This document shows, in pieces, positions 19,509-25,467 of a DNA stretch of 25,467 bases (positions are counted from its first letter, which is position 1; each line of letters opens with the position of its first letter). The notes beneath the pieces are model-generated. The model worked only from the letters and a program-made list of their open reading frames with translations, ran no database searches and had not been told where the DNA came from. The translations under genes and the position numbers were made by a program. The DNA is from a virus: positions 1-25,467 of IMG/VR virus record IMGVR_UViG_3300042154_002453; one strand, written 5' to 3'.

Positions 19509-19569
19509 ATAGAAAACATTGTTTTGCGATATTTTAATATTTGGTATTATTGTTGTAGCTTTGACTTCT

Positions 19570-19764
19570 ATGAAAGATACAGTATGTAAGAGGTTGTACA
19601 AATGCAAGTGTGGGTTTATTGCGGAGGAGTATGTTTGGAGTAGTGAGATTAGGGAGAAGGAGTTTGAGTGTGAGAAGTGTGGCAAGGCACTTGGGTTTAA
19701 TAATATCAAGATAGACAAGGTAGTGAGTATTGTCTCTATCAGAACGCCAACCAAAAACCGATAA
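19570..19764 (+). CDS. Zinc-ribbon protein (64 aa)
   Basis: I chose the ATG at 19570 over the earlier TTG at 19519, because the upstream extension is hydrophobic and would need a rare start. The protein begins MKDTVCKRLYKCKCGFIAEE and has two cysteine knuckles, C-K-C-G near residues 12-15 and C-E-K-C-G near 36-40, the four-Cys pattern of a zinc ribbon with the first knuckle one residue shorter than the usual C-x-x-C (Cys6 is an alternative ligand). It is encoded immediately before terminase small subunit (1 nt from stop to next ATG), so it probably serves in packaging or regulation of the packaging genes. HNH endonucleases often occupy this position in other phages, but no HNH motif is present. 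Confidence 0.65.
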   Translation: MKDTVCKRLYKCKCGFIAEEYVWSSEIREKEFECEKCGKALGFNNIKIDKVVSIVSIRTPTKNR

Positions 19765-19765
19765 T

Positions 19766-20377
19766 ATGAATGCAGAGTTTAAGGATATAACAAAAGAAGC
19801 ATTTATCATTGCTTACAGAGAGAATTTTGGAAATATTACTATTAGTTGCCAGGCTTGTGGAATTAGTAGGACTATGTATCAAGGATGGATGAAGAACGAT
19901 GTGGAGTTTAGAAAGACGTTGGCTGAAATAGAACCAGAGGAGATAATGTTGGACTGGGGGGAGCATAAGTTGATGGAAAGGATTAGTAAGGGAGATACTT
20001 TGGCTACGATGTTTCTGTTAAAGACAAAAGGCAAAAGAAGAGGGTATATTGAAAAGACGGAGGTGGCTCATGAGGGGGATGTGGTGAAGCAGATTACTGT
20101 TAACGTGTTAAAGCCTGGTACTACATTGGCGGATATTCCAAAGTTGGATGGTGACGAGAATAAAACCTTACCAGAAAGTTCGCCAATAGAGAACTTTGAG
20201 TCTGAAAATTCTGATATTATTAACTTTGATACGCAAACTGATGATACTTATTTTGTTCCAGCTACTGCAGCTTCGGTTCCTAGTTTTGATACTGAAGAAT
20301 TAATGGAAGTTCCGCTGTATAATCACGATAAAGGAGAGATATTGGATTTGAACGAAGATGAGGAATATGAGGAATAG
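19766..20377 (+). CDS. terS: Terminase small subunit (203 aa)
   Basis: The start is the ATG at 19766, one base after the upstream stop; a TTG extension to 19730 would overlap that gene. Residues ~5-55 form the DNA-binding part, with a helix-turn-helix NITISCQACGISRTMYQGWM. The central helical region (EEIMLDWGEHKLMERISKGD, then TLATMFLLKTKGKRRGYIEK) fits an oligomerisation domain, and the long acidic, Pro/Thr-rich C-terminal tail (~130-203, ending EDEEYEE) would bind the large subunit or portal. It recognises the packaging site and delivers DNA to the large subunit. It is separated from the latter by a 387-bp gap with repeats, an unusual spacing. Confidence 0.85.
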   Translation: MNAEFKDITKEAFIIAYRENFGNITISCQACGISRTMYQGWMKNDVEFRKTLAEIEPEEIMLDWGEHKLMERISKGDTLATMFLLKTKGKRRGYIEKTEVAHEGDVVKQITVNVLKPGTTLADIPKLDGDENKTLPESSPIENFESENSDIINFDTQTDDTYFVPATAASVPSFDTEELMEVPLYNHDKGEILDLNEDEEYEE

Positions 20378-20484
20378 TGTTTAAAGGCCATTTTAAGGCG
20401 ATTCTAGCCATTATCTATACCATAGTAGTATATTGACCTTAAAAATATATTGTCTTGTCTTAAATTGCTTTTAATTGCTTTTTG

Positions 20485-20517
20485 TTGATGTTACCAATAT
20501 GGTTACATTTACATTTG
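20485..20517 (+). promoter_or_regulatory. Bacteroidota-type promoter upstream of terminase large subunit
   Basis: TTG (20485-20487) and TACATTTG (20510-20517) separated by 22 nt match the TTG/TAnnTTTG promoter with 17-23 nt spacing. It lies in the gap after terminase small subunit, and gives a leader of ~240 nt to the large-subunit gene, which contains the repeats described next. Confidence 0.6.
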
Positions 20518-20611
20518 TTCGTACTAAAAAGTGTTATTAGCTTACATAAATCGGTAGTATTACTACTAAAATAATAAAAAAAGTAAACCTATAACTTGAC
20601 TTTTTGACTTA

Positions 20612-20687
20612 TATCAATCACTAATGTGTCTTATATAGGTCAAAATGAGCCGATTTTGATTGATATACGGCTCATTACTGATTGATA
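20612..20687. repeat. Three copies of TGATTGATA before terminase large subunit
   Basis: TGATTGATA occurs at 20657-20665 and 20679-20687, 22 bp apart, and in inverted form (TATCAATCA) at 20612-20620. The first two are extended by a tenth common base (T or its complement). A 22-bp step is about two helical turns, so the two direct copies face the same side. They could be sites for terminase small subunit or a regulator. Confidence 0.65.
20645..20675. repeat. 8-bp inverted repeat around a TGATTGATA copy
   Basis: ATGAGCCG (20645-20652) and CGGCTCAT (20668-20675) are perfect complements with a 15-nt loop that contains one TGATTGATA copy. No T run follows on either strand, so a regulatory or packaging structure is more likely than a terminator. 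Confidence 0.55.
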
Positions 20688-20764
20688 CCCCTACCTTGCT
20701 ATAAAACCAAAAAGTTGTAGCTTCGTTTCACCAAACCATATTTTTTAATTTTTCCCCATGACTT

Positions 20765-21901
20765 ATGAACGTAACCACCAATGTCGTTTTCGAAATACTA
20801 CAAGGAAGCCAAAAAAAAATATCCGTCATGCAAGGCGGAACAAGAAGTGGCAAGACTTACAATATCTTGACCTGGTTTGTAGTAAAGCTCTTACAGGAAA
20901 GCGGAAAGACCTTGACTATCTGTCGTTCCTCGCTACCGTCTATAAAGGGCTCTGTAATGAGAGACTTTGTAGAGATACTGTCGAAATATGGTTTGTACTC
21001 AGAAGAAAAACACAACAAATCAGAAAACCTTTATTTTTTGGGTAACAATACGGTAGAGTTCGTATCAACAGACCAACCGCAGAAAATTAGAGGTAGAAAA
21101 CGTAATTACCTTTTTATCAACGAGGCCAACGAGGTGAACTACGAATCTTGGATGCAGTTAGCACTAAGAACCACAGAAAAGATAGTTATTGACTATAACC
21201 CCTCAGATTATTACAGTTGGATTTACGACAAGGTCGTTCCAAGAGAAGATGCTGACTTTACCATCACTACTTACAAAGACAATCCGTTTTTAGAGAAGTC
21301 ACTCGTAGAAGAGATTGAAAGACTAAGAGATTCAGATGCTCAGTACTGGAGAGTTTATGGTTTAGGAGAAAGAGCAATATCAGAAGCAACTATTTACACT
21401 CATTGGAAACGTAGACGTAACTTCCCAGAAGGCGGAGAAATATTTTATGGCCTAGATTTTGGTTATAACAATCAAACAGCATTAGTTCGTGCCAAGCACT
21501 ACGATGGTGAGATATACGTGGAGCAACTCGTGTACGAGACCAAAATGTCTACTTCGGTACTTATCGACAAACTAAAGTCTTTGGGCCTTGGTAAGCGAGA
21601 TGAAATATTCGCAGATGCCGCAGAGCCTAAAACTATTGCAGAGATTAACAAAGCTGGGTTTAACCTAAAGACAGCAATTAAAGATGTTTTCGCTGGAATC
21701 AATAAGGTAAAATCATTTTCTTTGTATGTTAAAAGCGATAGCTTAGATTTGTTGGATGAGGTCAAAAACTATAAATGGAAAACCGACCATGATGGCAATA
21801 CCCTCGATGAACCAGTTAAGTTTAGAGACCACTTAATGGATGCCATGAGGTATGCCATATACACAAAATTCGCCAAACCAAAAAGGGGTTGGGTAGTGTA
21901 G
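20765..21901 (+). CDS. terL: Terminase large subunit (378 aa)
   Basis: The two-domain packaging motor. ATPase: Walker A GGTRSGKT (residues 24-31), Walker B YLFINEANE (~113-121), and a coupling segment with IDYNPSDYYSWIYDKV. Nuclease: GLDFGYNNQTALV (~227, first acidic position), FADAAEP (~283) and DHLMDAMRYAI (~356-366). It uses ATP to drive DNA into the prohead and cuts the concatemer. At 378 residues it is shorter than most (about 420-550 aa) but all catalytic blocks are intact. The ATG at 20765 is used, because the overlapping frame from 20758 is a shadow. The compact PBSX/phage_terminase_3 type fits best. Confidence 0.93.
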   Translation: MNVTTNVVFEILQGSQKKISVMQGGTRSGKTYNILTWFVVKLLQESGKTLTICRSSLPSIKGSVMRDFVEILSKYGLYSEEKHNKSENLYFLGNNTVEFVSTDQPQKIRGRKRNYLFINEANEVNYESWMQLALRTTEKIVIDYNPSDYYSWIYDKVVPREDADFTITTYKDNPFLEKSLVEEIERLRDSDAQYWRVYGLGERAISEATIYTHWKRRRNFPEGGEIFYGLDFGYNNQTALVRAKHYDGEIYVEQLVYETKMSTSVLIDKLKSLGLGKRDEIFADAAEPKTIAEINKAGFNLKTAIKDVFAGINKVKSFSLYVKSDSLDLLDEVKNYKWKTDHDGNTLDEPVKFRDHLMDAMRYAIYTKFAKPKRGWVV

Positions 21902-21922
21902 GCTAAAAATTTGTTACTTTTG
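21889..21922 (+). promoter_or_regulatory. Bacteroidota-type promoter for the head operon
   Basis: TTG (21889-21891), 23 nt, then TACTTTTG (21915-21922) matches TTG/TAnnTTTG. It overlaps the end of the terminase gene and would start transcripts near 21929, just before the portal GTG at 21940, giving an almost leaderless mRNA. The same transcript probably continues through the head genes. Confidence 0.6.
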
Positions 21923-21939
21923 TAAAAATATCATATAGC

Positions 21940-23352
21940 GTGAAATTAAATGAAATATTAGCAGCGATTAATCCTTTTCAACAAAAGGCTAAAGCTCCAA
22001 ACGGAATGATAAATGTTACAAGTCCATTTGCCGATTTTGGAGGATTACTTGCTGGAAGAACCTTATATCCAGAACTTAACCAAAGAAAATTTGTACTTGA
22101 CTACGAAAACAATAGTGAGGTATATGCAATCATAAAGCGTATATCTAAAACTGTATCTACTGTACCATTTTACGTTTACAAAGTAAAAGACAAGAAATCA
22201 CTTATTCGCTACTCAGCACTCACTAAAAATTCTACAACTACTCAAGACTTGGCTAAAGCTGAGTTAATGAGAGTTAAGGCAATTAGTGAGATTGCAGATT
22301 CCCCATTAAACGATTTATTAGAAAAACCAAACGAATATCAATCTCTTTCTGAGTTTATTGAAAGCGTTATTGGTTATAAACTTATTTGCGGCAATTCTTA
22401 TGTATGGGCTAACCGATTAGAAAACGGTAAGGTCCAAGAATTAGTCGTGCTCCCTCCGCAATACATGGCCATCATTTCTGATGGTACTATCAATGGGGTT
22501 GAAGGTTATTCTTTTACACTTGTTGGATGGGACTTCTTAGATGCGAAAGACGTAATCCATCTAAAATACTTCAACCCTTACTTTGACACTAACGGTAATC
22601 AACTATATGGACTTAGTCCTTTACAAGCTGCTTACAGAACTGTTCAGCGTAGCAACGATGCCAAAGATACATCTGTTGGTATGTTACAAAATCAAGGACC
22701 TAAAGGTATCTTGTATGCTGACGAAGGTAATAACTTCGGACAAGAAGAAGCTGGTAAGTTAAAAGAAGATTTCTACAATCAGTACGGAACTAAGAGTCAA
22801 GGACAAATTGTTCAGAACGCTGGTAAGATTTTAATTGCTGGTGCTAAGTTAGGATGGGTTAACATGGGATTATCTCCTATTGACCTTCAGCTTTTAGAAT
22901 CTGAGAAAGTTACTCTTAGAGAACTTTGTAATGTGTACGGAGTTAACTCTGCGTTATTTAACGACCCAGATAACAAGACTTATAACAACATGAAGGAAGC
23001 TAAAAAGGAAATGCTTACGCAAGTAGTACTTCCAGAGTTAGTAGCACTTCGTGATGCTTTCAATAGATTCTTTGCAGTTGAAATTGGCAATGGCTACTAT
23101 ATCGATTTTGATATTACAGTATTCCCAGAGTTGCAAGAAGATATGAAAGAGCTTTCTGCTATCCTATCTCAATCATGGTGGATTACGCCTAACGAGAAAA
23201 GAGCAGCTATGCGTTATGATACAGTTGAGAATGGGGTTATGGATGAAATATTTATCCCTGCTGGTTATTTACCTATTGATGAGCTAACTATGCTACAAGA
23301 CCCAACAAGTGCACAACAACAAGGAGATTATAATATACCACCAGTAAAGTAA
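21940..23352 (+). CDS. Portal protein (470 aa), HK97 type
   Basis: Starts with GTG (21940); no ATG exists nearby in frame and the residues before the first Met are coherent (KLNEILAAINPFQQKAKAPN). Residues 50-100 (FVLDYENNSEVYAIIKRISK, TVPFYVYKVKDKKS) and the middle (GYKLICGNSYVWANRL, YGLSPLQAAYRTVQRSNDAK, SVGMLQNQGPKGILYADEGN) match the wing and stem order of HK97-family portals. It forms the dodecameric ring at one capsid vertex through which DNA is packaged and to which the tail joins. It follows terminase by 38 nt and overlaps the next gene by one base. Confidence 0.9.
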   Translation: MKLNEILAAINPFQQKAKAPNGMINVTSPFADFGGLLAGRTLYPELNQRKFVLDYENNSEVYAIIKRISKTVSTVPFYVYKVKDKKSLIRYSALTKNSTTTQDLAKAELMRVKAISEIADSPLNDLLEKPNEYQSLSEFIESVIGYKLICGNSYVWANRLENGKVQELVVLPPQYMAIISDGTINGVEGYSFTLVGWDFLDAKDVIHLKYFNPYFDTNGNQLYGLSPLQAAYRTVQRSNDAKDTSVGMLQNQGPKGILYADEGNNFGQEEAGKLKEDFYNQYGTKSQGQIVQNAGKILIAGAKLGWVNMGLSPIDLQLLESEKVTLRELCNVYGVNSALFNDPDNKTYNNMKEAKKEMLTQVVLPELVALRDAFNRFFAVEIGNGYYIDFDITVFPELQEDMKELSAILSQSWWITPNEKRAAMRYDTVENGVMDEIFIPAGYLPIDELTMLQDPTSAQQQGDYNIPPVK

Positions 23353-24191
23353 TGGCTAAAATAGTCACAGCTTCTCAGCAGTTTGCTTTGCAGCAAAAGA
23401 TTGCAAGGAAATCAGTTAGAGAGTATCAGCCTAAAATATTGGCTGCTTTACAATCTGATTTTGACAGAGCTGCTCAGTTGGTTAAGGATTATGGAGCACA
23501 ACAAACTATCAATAATCAGAACGCATTATTTGACGGAAAGAATATTAATAATATTTTACGAACTTTGTACGAGACCACTGGCGGTTATACTGCTATGAGG
23601 TACGAAAAGATATTTGACAAGTATAAAAAAGACGAATCAGTAGATTTAGACCCTCTGAACATTATGGATGAATGGTTAGCTTTTATGTTGTCTTATTGGA
23701 CAACCTATAGCGGAACTAAAATGTACGGAATTGAAAATACTACCAAGAATGAGATTACAAGAATATTGAACGGCTCTATTAGATACGGACAAAAAAATAA
23801 CTTGAGTCTTAACGAGGTTAATTCACTTGCGATTAAAAACCTACAAGAAGGTAAAATTAACAACGCAAGGAGTCTGCTGATTGCTAGAACGGAATCTCAT
23901 CAAGCACTAAGTGCTGGTATGATGGGAGCAGTTAATTTTGTTAACATACCTTTGCTCAAGCAATGGGTGGCAGCAGATTATCCTGCTAAGAATAATAGGT
24001 ATCGAGATTGGCACAGAAGTTTGGATGTGAAAACTAATCCAGATAGAGGCGGAGTCAGAATACCAGTTAATCAACCGTTCATGGTTAATACGCCAGAAAG
24101 AGGAGTAATTGAGATGCAATACGCACATGATGCAAACGGAGGTGCAATGAATAATTGTAACTGTAGATGTTGTACGGTGTTTATTGCTTAA
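23352..24191 (+). CDS. Minor head protein, SPP1 gp7-like (279 aa)
   Basis: Phage head morphogenesis (Mu gpF / SPP1 gp7-type) protein. The N-terminal half is helical (ASQQFALQQKIARKSVREYQ). The C-terminal part has the family block ARTESHQALSAGMM (~180-193), KQWVAADYP...RYRDWHRSLD (~205-225), and the end AMNNCNCRCCTVF, the Cys-rich tail seen in this family. It binds portal and DNA and helps load the procapsid or aid ejection. The gene is coupled to portal through an overlapping TAATG. Function is well supported by motifs and position. Confidence 0.85.
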   Translation: MAKIVTASQQFALQQKIARKSVREYQPKILAALQSDFDRAAQLVKDYGAQQTINNQNALFDGKNINNILRTLYETTGGYTAMRYEKIFDKYKKDESVDLDPLNIMDEWLAFMLSYWTTYSGTKMYGIENTTKNEITRILNGSIRYGQKNNLSLNEVNSLAIKNLQEGKINNARSLLIARTESHQALSAGMMGAVNFVNIPLLKQWVAADYPAKNNRYRDWHRSLDVKTNPDRGGVRIPVNQPFMVNTPERGVIEMQYAHDANGGAMNNCNCRCCTVFIA

Positions 24192-24201
24192 ACAAATATA
24201 T

Positions 24202-24972
24202 ATGAGTAATTTTTATAACAAGAAAGCAGTTAGTGGTGTTCCAGTCGATATGGCTGATGACACAAGAACTATTGAAGTTTACTATTCTGCGTTTGGAAAT
24301 GTAGATAGCGATGGCGATATAATTATGCCAGGCTCATTTACTAAGTCTATTAAAGAGAATGGTCCACAAGGCAAGAATAGAATCTGGCACTTGTTTAACC
24401 ACTCTACAGACAAACCAGTATCTAAGCCAAAAGAATTGGTGGAAGATGCGTTTGGTTTAAAGGCAATCGTTAAGATGCCAAATACAACTTTAGGTAGAGA
24501 TACTTACGAGTTGTATAAAGAAGGTCATATCACAGAACATAGCATTGGATTCCAGACTGTAAAGTCTCAAGCTAAGTCTGGGTATAACGAAATACAAGAA
24601 ATTAAATTGTTTGAAGGTTCCTCAGTTTTATGGGGAGCTAATTCTAATACGCCAACAGTTATGGTTAAGTCTGAAATCAAAATAACACTAATAGACGAGA
24701 TAGCTAAAACTATTAAGTCTTTGAGAAATGGTTTCTACACAGATGAAACTTTTGGTTTGTTAGAGTTAAAGCTAAAACAATTACAACAATATCTCGCAGA
24801 GATGGAAGATGAAGAATCAGTCGTTTCGGAAGAACAACCGCCAGTAGAGGCACCAACTGAGTTGCAACCAGAAGGTGAATCAGAGATGGCATTGGAAGAA
24901 GAAGAGGACCCGATGGTTTCCATTGAAATTGAGGTAAGCAAATATTTACAATCATTTAAAATTTTTAACTAA
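24202..24972 (+). CDS. HK97-type prohead protease (256 aa)
   Basis: The ATG at 24202 is preferred to the TTG at 24184, which lies inside the previous gene. The protease fold shows VYYSAFGNVDSDGDIIMPGS (residues ~27-46), then WHLFNHSTDKPVSK with catalytic His67, and EHSIGFQTV with Ser114. It processes the capsid delta domain and itself before DNA packaging. The C-terminal ~60 residues are acidic, Glu/Pro-rich (EDEESVVSEEQPPVEAPTEL), beyond the catalytic domain, and may be a scaffold-like or targeting tail. Ends in an overlapping TAATG with the capsid gene. Confidence 0.9.
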   Translation: MSNFYNKKAVSGVPVDMADDTRTIEVYYSAFGNVDSDGDIIMPGSFTKSIKENGPQGKNRIWHLFNHSTDKPVSKPKELVEDAFGLKAIVKMPNTTLGRDTYELYKEGHITEHSIGFQTVKSQAKSGYNEIQEIKLFEGSSVLWGANSNTPTVMVKSEIKITLIDEIAKTIKSLRNGFYTDETFGLLELKLKQLQQYLAEMEDEESVVSEEQPPVEAPTELQPEGESEMALEEEEDPMVSIEIEVSKYLQSFKIFN

Positions 24973-25467
24973 TGGTAGAAGAAATTAAAAGTGCTTTCGA
25001 AGGCGTTAAAACCGAAGTAAACGGTGCTATCGAAACACTAAAAGCTGATAACGCAGTAGCGGTAGATGGCTTAAAATCAGAATTAGAAGAATTAAAATCT
25101 CAAGTTGCTGTAGTAAAAGATGCTGCAGACAAATTAGAGGCAAAAAACAATCGTAAGACAATGAACGAAAATCAATTTAAAGGTTTCAATGCCACTTTGA
25201 GTGAGCAAATTGAAAAAAATGCGGATAACATCGCAAAATTAGGTCGTGGTGAAATGAAGAATACTTCTTTCATTATGGACACTAAAGCAGTAGGTAACAT
25301 GACAGAAGCAGTTAACTTGACTGGAGATATTCCTCGTCAATATGCTAATCAAGTTTATGGTTTGCCTTCTCGTAAAATCCACGTTAGAAGTTTGTTACCA
25401 GTAGGTACAATTTCTCAAGGATTATTTACTTTCCCTCAAGAAACTGGTGGCGAAGGTGCTCCAGCTA
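24972..25467 (+). CDS. Major capsid protein, HK97 type (N-terminal 165 residues, cut by window end)
   Basis: Starts at ATG 24972, overlapping the protease stop, and runs off the window. Residues ~1-85 are a coiled-coil delta domain (EEIKSAFEGVKTEVNGAIET, KLEAKNNRKTMNENQFKGFN), which acts as an internal scaffold and is removed by the protease. Shell sequence then begins (KNTSFIMDTKAVGNMTEAVN, IPRQYANQVYGLPSRKIHVR, FPQETGGEGAPA). The typical HK97 order delta domain then N-arm then E-loop is followed. The cleavage point is probably between ~95 and 115, but this cannot be fixed from sequence. Confidence 0.92.
   Translation, partial: MVEEIKSAFEGVKTEVNGAIETLKADNAVAVDGLKSELEELKSQVAVVKDAADKLEAKNNRKTMNENQFKGFNATLSEQIEKNADNIAKLGRGEMKNTSFIMDTKAVGNMTEAVNLTGDIPRQYANQVYGLPSRKIHVRSLLPVGTISQGLFTFPQETGGEGAPA

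Larger units (their letters stand above)
18990..19569. other. Divergent control region between early and packaging genes
   Basis: 580 bp without a credible gene. It holds, from left to right, the early promoter element (19071), two adjacent inverted repeats (19092-19129), a 17-bp direct repeat flanking a 30-bp palindrome (19149-19210), a smaller inverted repeat TCCTA/TAGGA near 19226-19243, and a G/C-rich patch (19435-19499). The minus-strand frame at 19428-19754 is not credible because it opposes a better plus-strand zinc-ribbon gene. Confidence 0.6.

Noticed and set aside
19435-19511. Short plus-strand peptide MAFIRTKNGIYPLCLSYF
   Set aside because: Too short (18 codons) with no start context; the local G/C symmetry explains the sequence better as a DNA site.
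19519-19569. Extended zinc-ribbon protein from a TTG start
   Set aside because: The extra 17 residues are a hydrophobic segment not needed for the zinc ribbon, and an ATG at 19570 is available.
19428-19754. 108-aa minus-strand frame in the divergent control region
   Set aside because: It opposes the zinc-ribbon gene, spans G/C-rich patches and control elements, and the peptide has no coherent domain.
20758-21045. 95-aa frame starting just before the terminase large subunit
   Set aside because: It is out of frame with the terminase Walker A and lies within it; the translation is a basic shadow.
1-25467. tRNA or rRNA genes, insertion sequences, integrase
   Set aside because: I saw no cloverleaf-like tRNA segment, transposase motif, integrase Arg/Tyr pattern or serine recombinase motif in any frame; tRNAscan-type search was not possible.

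Overview
The window is most of the genome of a tailed double-stranded DNA phage (or a very recent prophage) with an HK97-type head and probably a long non-contractile tail. The base composition is strongly AT-rich, Shine-Dalgarno sequences are weak or absent, and several intergenic regions carry the Bacteroidota sigma-factor -7 motif TAnnTTTG, two of them with a TTG 22-23 nt upstream. One predicted secretory signal ends in Cys-Gln. Together these point to a host in Bacteroidota, perhaps a flavobacterium; this is an inference, as no host gene is present.

Layout. (1) 1-8467, plus strand, late genes: the end of a frameshifted tail assembly chaperone, a 705-aa tape measure protein, a 657-aa distal-tail/hub candidate, two paralogous tail-tube-like proteins, then a lysis block (four membrane or exported small proteins, a holin and an M15 peptidase endolysin) and a metallophosphoesterase. 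(2) 8468-9105: a small plus-strand unit (38-aa and 91-aa proteins) ending in two back-to-back intrinsic terminators where the convergent transcription units meet. (3) 9106-18989, minus strand, early genes: about 30 mostly small genes, including a DnaB-type helicase, a winged-helix replication protein, a VRR-NUC nuclease, a recombination (single-strand annealing-like) protein, a stand-alone DnaA domain IV protein, a MazG-like small protein and many unknown proteins. Several very small genes (9955-10080, 13219-13332, 13624-13782, 18588-18692, 18694-18804) fit tightly between or over larger ones. (4) 16656-17202: a gene-free stretch with two kinds of tandem repeat, an 11-bp G/T-rich element (8 copies) and a ~32-bp unit with A-tracts in helical phase (5 full copies plus 1-2 partial), next to a very AT-rich segment. 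This is the best candidate for the replication origin. (5) 18990-19569: divergent control region with two inverted repeats next to the early promoter, a 17-bp direct repeat flanking a 30-bp palindrome, and an unusual G/C-rich patch. (6) 19570-25467, plus strand, packaging and head genes: zinc-ribbon protein, terminase small and large subunits, portal, SPP1 gp7-like minor head protein, HK97-type prohead protease, and the start of the major capsid protein, cut by the window end.

How it works together. The right edge (major capsid) and the left edge (tail chaperone) would be joined by the missing connector and tail-tube genes, so the window is probably a linearised view of a circular or terminally redundant genome that lacks only a few kilobases. 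The phage encodes its own initiator-like proteins and helicase but no DNA polymerase, primase or ligase here, so it must borrow the host replisome. No integrase or recognisable CI-type repressor is present in the window. The observations I rate highest are the repeat array at 16746-17052 together with the DnaA-domain-IV gene, the lysis block with a candidate unimolecular spanin in an overlapping frame, the structured divergent control region, and the -1 frameshift signal at the window start.
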